Source of the DNA: a virus
DNA: 55,993 bases
Virus record (IMG/VR): IMGVR_UViG_3300039106_000351
Span: 1-55,993 of that record
Reading direction: 5' to 3' (one strand)
In this document: piece by piece, positions 45,317 through 54,863 of the stretch
Layout of the letters: every line of letters begins with the position of its first letter
How positions within the stretch are numbered: the first letter of the stretch is position 1
Position numbers and translations under genes: made by a program
Notes under the pieces: generated by a model
What the model was told of the DNA's origin: nothing
Databases searched by the model: none
Seen by the model: the letters and a program-made list of their open reading frames with translations, nothing else

Positions 45317-46333
45317 TTAAGAGTTCCATAATTTTTCTACAGCCATGTTAAGATCTTTAAGAATATCTTCATTTAAAGGATTCTTCATGTACTCAACTAC
45401 ATCTGATACATTCCTACCAAGTAAAGCATTTGACTTTGCATGATAAATATAACCATCTGGCTTATTAATAATATACTTAAAAAATACGGAATCTCTAACA
45501 ATTGATTTAATTTTTAATGTTTCCATATCCATATTAGTTGCTTCAATGAAAGATTTTGCTGCTCTTTCCTTGTTGCTTTCTCCACCTTCACCATTAATGT
45601 ACATATCCATATTCTCATAGATAACATCATTTGGTGTTGACTTTCTATATTGTGTACTGTTAATATCTACTACTTTTGCAATGTAGAATAACTTAGTACT
45701 ATTCTTATCAAATAATTTTTGAAGTTCAGCTAAAGCTTTATTCCTCATTTTCTTGTATTCAGTTCTGATCATTACAGTCTCTTCCTCTTTGTCTAAGTAA
45801 AACTTAGGAGCTACTGCTCTAGATCTTGCATCATCAAAACTTTTTGCTACTATTGAAAAACCTCCTGCTTCAATAGCCATTAACTTAATTCTATCATATG
45901 GATCTTTTGCATCCAAAAATAAAGGGTCATTTCCACAAGCAATATTTATTTTATTCCAGAATGCTTTATTATCTGGTCTTAATAACTGAACTTTGCTCCA
46001 AAACTCTTTATCATCAATATCTATAACATTAGCAGCTAAATCTTTTTCAAGTTCTATAATTGCTAATCTAATTTCTCTTATTCTTGCTTCTCTAACTTCT
46101 GTTGGTAACAATTTAATCTCAGGAGCAAATTCATTTAATCCTGTTATATATCTTATTACACCATTGTTTTCTAGACAAGCTAGTTGTTCATAATGTTTCA
46201 CTCCATCATAAAGTGACATTCCATAATTTTCCAGCCCCATGTTAGTTGCTGCATTGTCAAAAAAAGGTCTAACTGCAATTGCTGTTTTTTTGTTGTTAGC
46301 CTTGTTGGTTTCCACCATTGTAAAATTTTCCAT
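45317..46333 (-). CDS. Conserved capsid-neighbour protein, 338 aa
   Basis: This soluble, mixed alpha/beta protein starts MENFTMVETNKANNKKTAI and contains IRYITGLNEFAPEIKLLP, DPYDRIKLMAIEAGGFSIV and FKYIINKPDGYIYHA. It occupies the slot directly after the major capsid gene that Crassvirales fill with a conserved structural-module gene of unknown role. A terminator lies between it and the capsid gene, and its leader (ATATAAACCAACAAAAACC) lacks a GTATATTA core. No catalytic motif is visible. Options include a minor head protein or a capsid assembly factor. Confidence 0.65.
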   Translation of the reverse strand: MENFTMVETNKANNKKTAIAVRPFFDNAATNMGLENYGMSLYDGVKHYEQLACLENNGVIRYITGLNEFAPEIKLLPTEVREARIREIRLAIIELEKDLAANVIDIDDKEFWSKVQLLRPDNKAFWNKINIACGNDPLFLDAKDPYDRIKLMAIEAGGFSIVAKSFDDARSRAVAPKFYLDKEEETVMIRTEYKKMRNKALAELQKLFDKNSTKLFYIAKVVDINSTQYRKSTPNDVIYENMDMYINGEGGESNKERAAKSFIEATNMDMETLKIKSIVRDSVFFKYIINKPDGYIYHAKSNALLGRNVSDVVEYMKNPLNEDILKDLNMAVEKLWNS

Positions 46334-46364
46334 TGTTTTGGTTTTTGTTGGTTTATATTTAAGT

Positions 46365-46395
46365 AAAAAAAAGGGAGAGTATTAGTCTCCCTTTT
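46365..46395 (-). terminator. Rho-independent terminator after the major capsid gene
   Basis: On the minus strand AAAAGGGAGA, loop CTAATAC, TCTCCCTTTT followed by TTTT is a perfect 10-bp stem with a T run, 17 bp after the capsid gene's stop. It limits transcription into the next gene. Confidence 0.9.
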
Positions 46396-46411
46396 AGTTT
46401 GTTATTGTTTA

Positions 46412-48028
46412 TTAGAATGATCCACCAGTTACTGGGTTTCTCATAACTATTTTTAACACCTTAGTTGGATCTTTTACCCAAATTGCAGGCATGGTTTGTG
46501 ACATCATTACACGGTAACCATTGAATTGTCCAGAAGACTGGAATCCTTGGCTACGGCCCATGTAGTCCATTGTACCATTTTGGTACCACCACTTCAATTG
46601 ATTATCCCAAGATAATTTCAACATAAAGATATTATCATTTGTATTATCTGTGATATCAAAGATAATGAATGAGTAAGAACTTAATGGGAAACCATCAATG
46701 ATTGGATTCTCAATATCATTTGTATGTACATTGTCAAATGCAGGATTCAAGACAAACTTAACATTTGCCAAGAAAGGAATTACATAAGATGTGTAAGAGA
46801 AACCAAAGTTCAAGTCCATACCTTTACCAGTGATAGCACCAATATCAGCAGCTTGAATTAATAAACCTGAAGAAACTGCTTCTTGTTTAATAGCTTCATT
46901 TACCATACGCATTCCACCCATACCTGTTTGAACTACTAGAGAACGCTTAGGATCTGGACCTTGGAATTCAACCTTACCATTGAAGAAGTTATAGATTTCT
47001 CCACGGAACAAGTCAAGTGTAAAGTTATTTTTGTTGTATACTCTTTTGAAAGAGTTATCCAACTGCTTCCATAAACCTACAGATAATCTTACATCATCTG
47101 GACCATCTTGACGAACTCTACCACCATGACCCCACATTAAGTAAGTCTCAATATCAGTTGCTACCTTAGAAAGGTGAGCAGCTTCCATATTAGTTAAGAA
47201 AGTTCTAGAAAGATCTCCATTATCAAATGCTTTTTTCACTTTGTCTTTACCCATAGTCTTAACCATATCTTCCAAAGAAGCAATAGAAGGATCTATGTTT
47301 TTATCAAATGTTCTCCAGATTTCAGTTACAGGAACTGTACCATCTGCATTCATTCCACCTTTGATCATTAAGTCTGCTCTTGAAGATACAGAATAGTGAA
47401 CGTGAGCTTCAGCACCACCAACATAGTTATAGAATTCACGGAATCCTGTGTTAGTGATAATGTCAGAGAATCTCTCACCATATTCACCTCTTGCAGAACC
47501 TTTACGGAATACTTTAGTACCATTAGTAAGATACTTATTATCTATAAATTTATAGTTGTCATTATTAACTAATTGTACTGTGTATATAAAACCATCACCC
47601 ATTGGAAGAATATCTTCTGCAGTGATGTACATCTCACAACCATTGTATTTGTCATAAGTGATGATATCACCATGTCCAAATTCTCTTTTATTTAACTTGA
47701 TACGGAAGGTTGTACCATCTATACCTTTAAAGTCATTACCTGACTCAATGTCTTCTATAATGAAAGGAAGATCTACAGAGACAGGAGTCTGCCACTTGTA
47801 CTCTCCACGAGCATTATCAACATTAATTACATTCTTACCACCAAAAGATGATAATTGGTAAAGAGGCATTTCAACTCTTTGAGCCATTGCCCAAAGGTCT
47901 ACTGGACCTAAGTCCATTGGTTCTGCATCTTTCAGCATATTCACCAGGTGGTATGAATCCACATGGGAACTTGCCGCATAGGCTGTATCCCGTAGGAATA
48001 TGCCATTGTTCATTACTGGAGTTGCCAT
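46412..48028 (-). CDS. Major capsid (head) protein, 538 aa
   Basis: It lies directly after the portal and scaffold-like genes and ends at a strong terminator, as expected for the most abundant virion protein. The length and the order of segments (LRDTAYAASSHVDSYHLVNM, FGGKNVINVDNARGEYKWQT, FSDIITNTGFREFYNYVGGA, LFRGEIYNFFNGKVEF, and a C-terminal beta part with MDYMGRSQGFQSSGQF) fit the HK97-fold capsid protein of Crassvirales. No delta-domain or protease site is obvious, and no prohead protease gene is nearby. The call rests on position and family resemblance. Confidence 0.9.
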   Translation of the reverse strand: MATPVMNNGIFLRDTAYAASSHVDSYHLVNMLKDAEPMDLGPVDLWAMAQRVEMPLYQLSSFGGKNVINVDNARGEYKWQTPVSVDLPFIIEDIESGNDFKGIDGTTFRIKLNKREFGHGDIITYDKYNGCEMYITAEDILPMGDGFIYTVQLVNNDNYKFIDNKYLTNGTKVFRKGSARGEYGERFSDIITNTGFREFYNYVGGAEAHVHYSVSSRADLMIKGGMNADGTVPVTEIWRTFDKNIDPSIASLEDMVKTMGKDKVKKAFDNGDLSRTFLTNMEAAHLSKVATDIETYLMWGHGGRVRQDGPDDVRLSVGLWKQLDNSFKRVYNKNNFTLDLFRGEIYNFFNGKVEFQGPDPKRSLVVQTGMGGMRMVNEAIKQEAVSSGLLIQAADIGAITGKGMDLNFGFSYTSYVIPFLANVKFVLNPAFDNVHTNDIENPIIDGFPLSSYSFIIFDITDNTNDNIFMLKLSWDNQLKWWYQNGTMDYMGRSQGFQSSGQFNGYRVMMSQTMPAIWVKDPTKVLKIVMRNPVTGGSF

Positions 48029-48056
48029 TTTTATATTTGTTTTATTTGTTACTTAA

Positions 48057-49289
48057 TTAAAATCTTCTAAACATATTACCTTTAGAAAATGTTTTTTGTT
48101 CTGACCTTCCACTTGGTTTCCTAGTATCATTGTCATAGTGGTTATTTACTGAAGAAGTAAGTTTTCTTGATTCTTCTGTTTTTAACTGTCTTACTACTTT
48201 TTCAGTTACTTGTTTACCTGCTTGCTCTTTTATTTTTGATTTATATCCTGTTGGATCTGCAAGTAACCAAAGTGCTTCTGCAATCAAGTCATGTCTTGGT
48301 TCTACAAACTGATATTTCTCTAAAAGGTGGCCTAATAAATTAGTAGGTTTTCCTGATATAGAAGGATAATTTGGTTGAACAAGACCTGAAAATAATAAAC
48401 TTTGAATTTTTTTATCAAGCTTTATTCCACTTATATTTCCAGCTGCTAAAGTATTATAAACATTATCTTGATATGCTTTTGCTTGATGAGCTTGTTTATT
48501 TTTTTTCTGCTCTTGTTGTGCTAACTCATATGCAACAACCTCTTCTTGCATTGCATCTAATTTTGGTTTAAATGTTTTAGCTTTTTGCTCTAACTTATTT
48601 AAATCTTTCCAATCTTGAATTTCTTCTTCAATTTCTTCTGGACTTCCAAATTGAGTAGTATGTAAATATCTTCTTGCAATTTCAGCTTGATCATATTCAT
48701 CTGTTGGATCAAGTTGTCTCATTTCTTCTACATGAGCAAGAGTTCTAAATAAACCTTTAAGATCTTGTCCACCATCGGCTACATATTTAGCAGCATATTG
48801 AAGTTCTTCTGGTAAAGCATTAAAGAATTCTCTTGGAGTATTTTCTCTAATTACATTTTCTCTTTCTTGAAAATTTGCTTCAAATAACTCTCTAAAATCT
48901 TTTGTTGAATATTCATCTAAAGACTTATCATCATCAAAAGCCATTAAAGATCCTTCTTCAATCATTTTAGAAGCTAATTCATAAAGACCTGATTTATCTA
49001 CTTTAGGTCTACCTTTATTACCAGCATCTTCTTCTTGAGATATTAAATCATCAAGTTCAGCTATTGCTTCTTTTACTTCTTCATTCTGTGCTTCCTTTTC
49101 TGTAAAGGAAGACTTGTCAAGGAACGTAGTGTCTACATTTTCTTTAGAAAACATAGTCTTTGGTTTTTCTTCTTCGGATGGGAGCATGATATTATCAGCT
49201 CCAGGCATTCCAAACATCTCATCAATATTAACATCTACTTGTTCTACCGTTGTAGAATTTAGCATTTGGTTTTCATCTTCTTCTTTCAT
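48057..49289 (-). CDS. Scaffold-like acidic protein between portal and capsid genes, 410 aa
   Basis: The first 110 residues are very acidic (DENQMLNSTTVEQVDVNIDE, EEVKEAIAELDDLISQEED), the middle is helical and charged (ELFEANFQERENVIREN, EIEEEIQDWKDLNKLEQ), and the C-terminus is basic (KTFSKGNMFRRF). This acidic-to-basic profile and the portal-scaffold-capsid order fit a capsid scaffolding protein, whose C-terminus would bind the shell. A GTATATTA element precedes it. Crassvirales encode such a gene here. No protease motif is visible, so a protease-scaffold fusion is unlikely. Confidence 0.72.
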   Translation of the reverse strand: MKEEDENQMLNSTTVEQVDVNIDEMFGMPGADNIMLPSEEEKPKTMFSKENVDTTFLDKSSFTEKEAQNEEVKEAIAELDDLISQEEDAGNKGRPKVDKSGLYELASKMIEEGSLMAFDDDKSLDEYSTKDFRELFEANFQERENVIRENTPREFFNALPEELQYAAKYVADGGQDLKGLFRTLAHVEEMRQLDPTDEYDQAEIARRYLHTTQFGSPEEIEEEIQDWKDLNKLEQKAKTFKPKLDAMQEEVVAYELAQQEQKKNKQAHQAKAYQDNVYNTLAAGNISGIKLDKKIQSLLFSGLVQPNYPSISGKPTNLLGHLLEKYQFVEPRHDLIAEALWLLADPTGYKSKIKEQAGKQVTEKVVRQLKTEESRKLTSSVNNHYDNDTRKPSGRSEQKTFSKGNMFRRF

Positions 49290-49312
49290 GTTGGTTGGTT
49301 TTAATTATACTT

Positions 49313-49320
49313 TAATATAC
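49313..49320 (-). promoter_or_regulatory. Putative late-promoter element GTATATTA
   Basis: On the minus strand TTTATTTTGTATATTAAAGT ends its core 23 nt before the scaffold ATG at 49289. It would drive the scaffold and major capsid genes. Confidence 0.5.
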
Positions 49321-49351
49321 AAAATAAACTTTAGTTATTTAAAATAAATGT

Positions 49352-49371
49352 AAAAAAAAAATTTTTTTTTT
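49352..49371. other. Perfect A10T10 palindrome between portal and scaffold genes
   Basis: Ten A residues are followed by ten T residues in the 100-bp gap after the portal stop. It could fold into a weak A-U hairpin with a U-run (a minimal terminator) or be intrinsically bent DNA upstream of the scaffold promoter-like element. Such tracts are prone to length change. Confidence 0.5.
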
Positions 49372-49389
49372 GGAATATATAGCTAAGTA

Positions 49390-52131
49390 TTATTTTCCTT
49401 TATTAATATTTATATCAAATTTATTTTTATTTTCTTGTGCTATTTGTAATTGTTTATCAGCTATCTCTCTTTGTGCTTGTAATTTTTCTCTTTCCATTTG
49501 AGTTTTTTGAGATTCAATAGTCATTCTATTTGTTTCTTTTTCTCTTTGTAAGCTTGTTTGTTCTTGATATTGATCTGTATCTTTAATATCTTTCATAGCA
49601 TCTCTATAGTCAGACATTTGATTTTGATCTACATCAGATGTAGCACCATAACCAGCAGCTCTTATTTCAGCAACAAGAATATCTCTTTGTCTATCTTTTT
49701 CTTTTTCCATTGCTTGAGAATCAAGTTTCATCTTTTCAATTTCTTGTTGAGATTTAGATTGTTCTTGTTGCATCTGTTGTTGTTGTTGCATTTCAGCATT
49801 CTTTTGTTGTTGCATTTTTTCTTCAGACTCTTTAAGTACAACATTAAGTGCAGAAACAGAATCAGATTGTACAACTTTTCCAAGATCATATATACTTGCG
49901 CCAGTAGTATTATTTTGTAATGCCATTTGTTTAAGTTGTTCTAGAACAGCTCTATGATTAGCATTTGTACTTATAGAAATATTTAGATCTCTAAGAAGTA
50001 GATCCGTTCCATTAATTTCAAAATTTACTTTTTCATCAGCAGAAGTAATATAAGTTAATCTTTCTGATGGTTTAGTAGAATGATAAAATTGTGCTAAGTC
50101 AGTTCTCATTTGATGAACCCTTGGCATTAAGTAATCACAGTGTTGTATAAAATATATTTCTGTTTGAGCATAAGATGCTGCAGCAGCTTGTTCTACACCT
50201 GTTGCAGTCATTTGTGAAATTTGTTGTCCCATCCTTTGTGGATTAACACCAATTACTTCAAATGCTTGTTGTTTAAAATGATTAGATAAACTTACTCTAG
50301 ACATTAATCTTTCTGTCTGAGATAGATCTAGTTTCTGAAAATGTTGGAAGTTAAGAGCATTCTCTGTATTAGTAATAGAAGTATCTAAAGGAAGCATTTG
50401 AAAATTCTTCATAGCTACATATGCTTTAGCATAATTACCTTTACCCCAATCTTCTCCTAAAGAGTGCTTAGGAAGAGTGTTCTGATCTAACATGATAATA
50501 GTACCTAACTCATCTACTAATATATCAGCAATCTGGTTGTTTACTATATTATATCCAATTTGGTATGGCTTCATTAAATCAATAAGAGCAGTTGACTTAG
50601 TATTCCTATCTGAAAATACTGAACCTTCTACAGGAAGTTTACAACCATATAAAGAATTGTCTCCTTTAAATTGAAATTTAAGAGGTCCAATATTATGTCT
50701 ATTGACACCAATATATATAGGAGAAAATCCATCAGTATTCATTCCCCAAAATGAAGGAATATTAGGTCCAATTTTTACACCACCCCATACTTCATTAATC
50801 CAAATCCAATCTATATGTTCTCCAAATAATAAATTATCTTTTGATTTATTTTTAAATAATCTATCATCATAGATTGGCTTATCTGTTATTACATAATCTT
50901 CTGATACTATATCATTAGTTACTTCTCCTTCTTCAGTAATTTTTACTAAGTGTCCTACTTTCTTTTGAGATTTCCAATAGGTTGTTGTTACTCTTAATAA
51001 AAATGAAGTGCCACTATCAACATAATCTTCACCCTGTGATAAAATTTGATTTATAACATCATTTCCATATAAACCTCCATTTATTGCTGAAGATGCATAT
51101 TGTCTCATACCAAGTGAAGGCATATCTGTATTCCATGCATGTGATTTAGTAGCATCATAAAAAGTACCATCATTTTGATAACCACTCATATTATAACCAG
51201 CTGCTCTAATAGGATATATAGCTTCTAAAGAAACATGTTGTTCTTCTGTAAGAAGGTACCCATATTTATCTATTACATCAGAAGGAGTTAACATATCTGT
51301 TTTACCAACCCAATTACCTTGAGAGATATATCTAGCATCTGGAGATTTATGATAAAATGTTAAAACAGGATTCCATAATTCTACATCATAATCATCTTCC
51401 ATCATATGAAAATGCCAGAATTCTCTATCAGTAATAAGCATATCTCTAAAACCTCTTTCTTCAAGTTCATCTATTTTAAATCTTTCAACATCTACATTAT
51501 GTTGATGAGATGCCCACTCTTCTACCATAGAACGGTAATCTTTTTTAAAGAACTGTTCTATTTCAGGTAATGTTTTTAATTTTTCAGGAGTTAGTTCTTG
51601 TTTTGCTTCTTCAGATTCAGGATCTAATCCTTGTTCTAACATTGCTGCCATTATTTTTTCTGAAGCATCAGCTAATAATGTATCTTCAACCATTGCTCTT
51701 TTTTGTTCAAGCATTTCATTATATGAAAAATCATCCATAGCTCTATAAGCTAACTTAGTTGATCTCTTAGCAAATTCAGCTACCAGAACATTAATAACAT
51801 TTGGTATAATAGGATAGAACTTTAATTCTAAAGCAGATTCATCTTCTCTTGTAAGTATATCAATTATTTCTCTATATTCATTATTTTCTTCAACTATATA
51901 ATCTGTTCTATCTATTAATCCTTTTGCAAGTTTATAATTTTTCATTAATCTTCTTGCATTTCTTCTAAGTTGTTTAGCTCCTTCCCATTCTAACCAATCC
52001 ATATTCCAAGCAGCCCATTCTTCAGTTTTTTCTGATTTAGGAATAAATTGTAGAGGTTGAGTAATACCACCCAATCTTTGTTTTTCTACTTTAGCTCCAG
52101 CCTTAAGCTGCATTGCATTATATACTTGCAT
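49390..52131 (-). CDS. Portal protein, 913 aa
   Basis: It lies 5 bp after TerL and ahead of the scaffold and capsid genes. The start contains KSEKTEEWAAWNMDWLEWEG and AKQLRRNARRLMKNYKLAKG, and the core has ALELKFYPIIPNVINVLVAE plus beta-rich wing regions, as in large crAss-like portals. From about residue 765 to the end it is a long Gln/Glu/Lys-rich coiled coil (EEKMQQQKNAEMQQQQQ, MEREKLQAQREIADKQLQ), fitting the barrel extension of large portals. It forms the dodecameric DNA gate in the head vertex. The Gln-rich DNA is microsatellite-like. Family assignment is by order, size and overall resemblance. Confidence 0.9.
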   Translation of the reverse strand: MQVYNAMQLKAGAKVEKQRLGGITQPLQFIPKSEKTEEWAAWNMDWLEWEGAKQLRRNARRLMKNYKLAKGLIDRTDYIVEENNEYREIIDILTREDESALELKFYPIIPNVINVLVAEFAKRSTKLAYRAMDDFSYNEMLEQKRAMVEDTLLADASEKIMAAMLEQGLDPESEEAKQELTPEKLKTLPEIEQFFKKDYRSMVEEWASHQHNVDVERFKIDELEERGFRDMLITDREFWHFHMMEDDYDVELWNPVLTFYHKSPDARYISQGNWVGKTDMLTPSDVIDKYGYLLTEEQHVSLEAIYPIRAAGYNMSGYQNDGTFYDATKSHAWNTDMPSLGMRQYASSAINGGLYGNDVINQILSQGEDYVDSGTSFLLRVTTTYWKSQKKVGHLVKITEEGEVTNDIVSEDYVITDKPIYDDRLFKNKSKDNLLFGEHIDWIWINEVWGGVKIGPNIPSFWGMNTDGFSPIYIGVNRHNIGPLKFQFKGDNSLYGCKLPVEGSVFSDRNTKSTALIDLMKPYQIGYNIVNNQIADILVDELGTIIMLDQNTLPKHSLGEDWGKGNYAKAYVAMKNFQMLPLDTSITNTENALNFQHFQKLDLSQTERLMSRVSLSNHFKQQAFEVIGVNPQRMGQQISQMTATGVEQAAAASYAQTEIYFIQHCDYLMPRVHQMRTDLAQFYHSTKPSERLTYITSADEKVNFEINGTDLLLRDLNISISTNANHRAVLEQLKQMALQNNTTGASIYDLGKVVQSDSVSALNVVLKESEEKMQQQKNAEMQQQQQMQQEQSKSQQEIEKMKLDSQAMEKEKDRQRDILVAEIRAAGYGATSDVDQNQMSDYRDAMKDIKDTDQYQEQTSLQREKETNRMTIESQKTQMEREKLQAQREIADKQLQIAQENKNKFDININKGK

Positions 52132-52136
52132 ATCTA

Positions 52137-54344
52137 TTATTTAAAGTTCTTAAAAGCTGATCTTTTAATATATTGACCGTTAACCTTAGTACCTCTTCCT
52201 CCCATATGACGGAAAGGACTGCTATTTAATTTAAACAAATTTTCTGACTTTTGCAAGTTTTTACTTGCATCATCCATAATAACTCTTTTAGTATAACCTA
52301 TATTTGCTTGTTGTATTCTCATAAATGCAACCATTGCAGAAAATGCAACTAATCTATCCACGTTTAAGCCATCTACATAAGCATGCATTTCTTTAAGTAA
52401 CATAATATCTGGAATCCTTTCTACACCATATGTAGTTCTTACTATAGTTCCATCAGGTTTAGTTACTGTATCTAGTTCTTCTTTACAATATTCTATAACA
52501 TAACTTAGTAAATGATGTTTAAATAATACTCCTGTATTTCTCCAACCATACTCCTGGAAGACGTTAGCATTTGCACCTAAGTCTTTCAAGAACATAATTT
52601 GATTTTTGGGAACTAGATATCTTTGTCTTTTTCTAGATATCATATATAGAATAAATAAAGATATATTATTCTCAATTACAGTCTGAGCATTATACCACTC
52701 TATAATCATTTCTAATCTTTCATGTGTTTGTTTGATATCATCAAATCTTCCACACCATGCTGCTACTATTTTATCTTGTTCTATATAAGTTTCTGTTTCT
52801 CCTGCTGTAACCTTAGTTACTTCTACTGGAGCTTTCATAACATAGATAGAACATAATGAGTCTGAAGTAGTTGTCTTTCCTTCTGCTACCGGGTCAATAG
52901 ATGCATAATACTGACCATATACTGGATCTTTAACTGGTCTTTCCCATACAACTAGACATCCAGTTTTATCTTCAGTCTTTTTACTTATTGGAAATTCAGA
53001 TATTGGTAACTTATTACTATCTTTTACTTTAATCTTTCCTGTATCATCTCTAGATATATCTAGATATTCATAAGCATATTCTTTATCTTCTATTCTCCTT
53101 ATCTGTGCAGTAATAAGATGTGATGGAAACTTAGATACTTTTCTATGCTTAAATGCTTCTGCTATATTTCTAGGATGCTGAGATATTTCCAACTGGTAAT
53201 CTTCAGGATCCATAGATTTTTTTATCTTCTCAAAATAATCATCTAATGCTTGTAATGCTTCTTCTACAAGTGAATTACCATAATCATCTATATAAGGTGG
53301 CATTGACCATTGTTCTGGAATAAACAAACCTGACTTACCTAAAGTACCTTGTTCATCTAATAAGTCTGTCTCTACAGAAAATATATCATTTGCTTCTGGA
53401 TCTAGAATCATTTTCTTTAATGGCTCACATTGATCTAAATCACCAACTGATCCTGCTGCAATAAATAATCCTGTAGTAATCATACCTGATTTAAGAGCTG
53501 GTTTAATGTATCCAAATGTTGTATTCATCTTAGGAGCAATCCCGGCCTCTTCATGAAAGAAGTATTTAACTGGTCCACCTACTCCATTTGTTGGATCTTT
53601 ATCAAAAGACATTCCTTGTAGTGTTCCTTTTAATCCTACTTCAGCTTTTCTATCTCCTTTTCTTACTTCAATCTTTTGTTGCCACATCATTACTTTATCT
53701 GGGGACATAGGTCTATACCAAGCAGTGTGTTCATTTAGGAATGCAGCATATTCATTAAGAAACTTCCATGTGCCTTTCTCATTAATATAATCTTTAAGAC
53801 TAGCTCCCATTTTAAGAGTAACTCCGGCCTCAAACCATAACTGATTAATTAGTTTTCCTGCATGAAAATAACTAGATGCAATCTGTCTTTTCTTTAATAT
53901 AGCAGCATGTAAATAGAATAGTTCTGCAAGTACTTCATATAAGGCCATATGATATTGAGCATCTCTTATTTGAGCAAAGTCAAACTTCTGTTGTTCCTTA
54001 TCAAAGATAGGTAAGAAGTTTAACCACATATAATAATCTCTAGTAAGATACCATGTTTTATTATCTGATTTAACTAATACTCCTAGTCTACATTTATTTT
54101 TTTGATCATCCCAGTAATTAATAAAGTCCCTAGATTTAAATGGTGCAGTGCAGTATACTTTGGTTTCTCTAAACTTTCTAGATTCAGCAATAAATATTTC
54201 ATTGGTTACTTCATTAAACTCATATTTACCAGGTTCCCTAAATATAGCAAATAAAAAGTCTCTCCATTCATCTCTTGAATCAAATGATGTTGTTGTCCAT
54301 GTACCATTATCCCATGTAGGAATATCTTTATAAATATCATCCAT
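52137..54344 (-). CDS. terL: Terminase large subunit (TerL), 735 aa
   Basis: The packaging ATPase and nuclease. The N-terminal ATPase has a terminase-type Walker A region KKRQIASS (151-158) and a Walker B segment YFFHEEA (261-267, acidic pair E265/E266). The C-terminal RNase H-like nuclease shows acidic residues in the expected order: YASIDP (D484), TVIENN (E558) and the NVDRLVAFSAMVAF helix (D663; D646 is an alternative). The extreme C-terminus is basic. It cuts concatemeric genomes and drives DNA through the portal, encoded next door. The preceding gene ends 2 bp before its start. The length (735 aa) is in the crAss-like range. Confidence 0.95.
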   Translation of the reverse strand: MDDIYKDIPTWDNGTWTTTSFDSRDEWRDFLFAIFREPGKYEFNEVTNEIFIAESRKFRETKVYCTAPFKSRDFINYWDDQKNKCRLGVLVKSDNKTWYLTRDYYMWLNFLPIFDKEQQKFDFAQIRDAQYHMALYEVLAELFYLHAAILKKRQIASSYFHAGKLINQLWFEAGVTLKMGASLKDYINEKGTWKFLNEYAAFLNEHTAWYRPMSPDKVMMWQQKIEVRKGDRKAEVGLKGTLQGMSFDKDPTNGVGGPVKYFFHEEAGIAPKMNTTFGYIKPALKSGMITTGLFIAAGSVGDLDQCEPLKKMILDPEANDIFSVETDLLDEQGTLGKSGLFIPEQWSMPPYIDDYGNSLVEEALQALDDYFEKIKKSMDPEDYQLEISQHPRNIAEAFKHRKVSKFPSHLITAQIRRIEDKEYAYEYLDISRDDTGKIKVKDSNKLPISEFPISKKTEDKTGCLVVWERPVKDPVYGQYYASIDPVAEGKTTTSDSLCSIYVMKAPVEVTKVTAGETETYIEQDKIVAAWCGRFDDIKQTHERLEMIIEWYNAQTVIENNISLFILYMISRKRQRYLVPKNQIMFLKDLGANANVFQEYGWRNTGVLFKHHLLSYVIEYCKEELDTVTKPDGTIVRTTYGVERIPDIMLLKEMHAYVDGLNVDRLVAFSAMVAFMRIQQANIGYTKRVIMDDASKNLQKSENLFKLNSSPFRHMGGRGTKVNGQYIKRSAFKNFK

Positions 54345-54346
54345 AA

Positions 54347-54862
54347 TTAACTGTCATATGCTAGCCCTTGACCACCTCTAACTTTACTAGATTGTTCTTC
54401 TTGTAAATCTTTATATACTCCTTTAAAAGAAGCTCTAATCTGATCAAAGTTTTTAGCTGCAGCAACTATAGAATTAATGTTACCATCTCTTCCATCTGTA
54501 ATTGGAGTATTCTCCATATATCTACCTAATCTATCTAACATAGATGCAATACCTTTATATGCTCTAGAGGTAGGTGTCTCATACATTCTTTTGCAAAATT
54601 CTAAAGCAACATGGATATCATCATCTTCTAATGAAAAATCTCCATTTATTTCTTTCATAATTAAATATTCTTTATCTATATCAGGAGCATAGAAAAAAGG
54701 ATTCATATCTGGGTTAGGACATGTCATATAAAATAAATACAAGTATATCTTAAGATGTTCTTCTGGATAGTTATCCATTATATCTTTTAAAGCTTTTAGT
54801 GTATAGCAATGTTCTGTTGGTATTACAATACCATTTTGTACATCAAATAATCTTACTATCAT
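54347..54862 (-). CDS. Conserved protein directly upstream of TerL, candidate small terminase or packaging factor, 171 aa
   Basis: It starts MIVRLFDVQNGIVIPTEHCY and continues LKALKDIMDNYPEEHLKIYL, NPDMNPFFYAPDIDKEYLIM and a helical second half (ALEFCKRMYETPTSRAYKG, NINSIVAAAKNFDQIRASF). I recall the N-terminal region from crAss-like phages as a conserved gene before TerL. Small terminase subunits usually occupy this slot and are helical and of this size, but no helix-turn-helix is evident, so the role is only inferred from position. It is 2 bp from TerL and 1 bp from the nuclease gene, in one operon. Confidence 0.65.
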   Translation of the reverse strand: MIVRLFDVQNGIVIPTEHCYTLKALKDIMDNYPEEHLKIYLYLFYMTCPNPDMNPFFYAPDIDKEYLIMKEINGDFSLEDDDIHVALEFCKRMYETPTSRAYKGIASMLDRLGRYMENTPITDGRDGNINSIVAAAKNFDQIRASFKGVYKDLQEEQSSKVRGGQGLAYDS

Positions 54863-54863
54863 A

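Noticed and set aside
49558-49920. 120-codon plus-strand ORF, apparently membrane-like
   Set aside because: Antisense to the portal coiled coil; its Ile/Leu/Phe-rich character is a composition artefact.
46412-52131. Prohead protease gene or protease-scaffold fusion
   Set aside because: No Ser/His/Asp protease motif was visible in the portal, scaffold-like or neighbouring proteins, so any processing enzyme would have to lie elsewhere.
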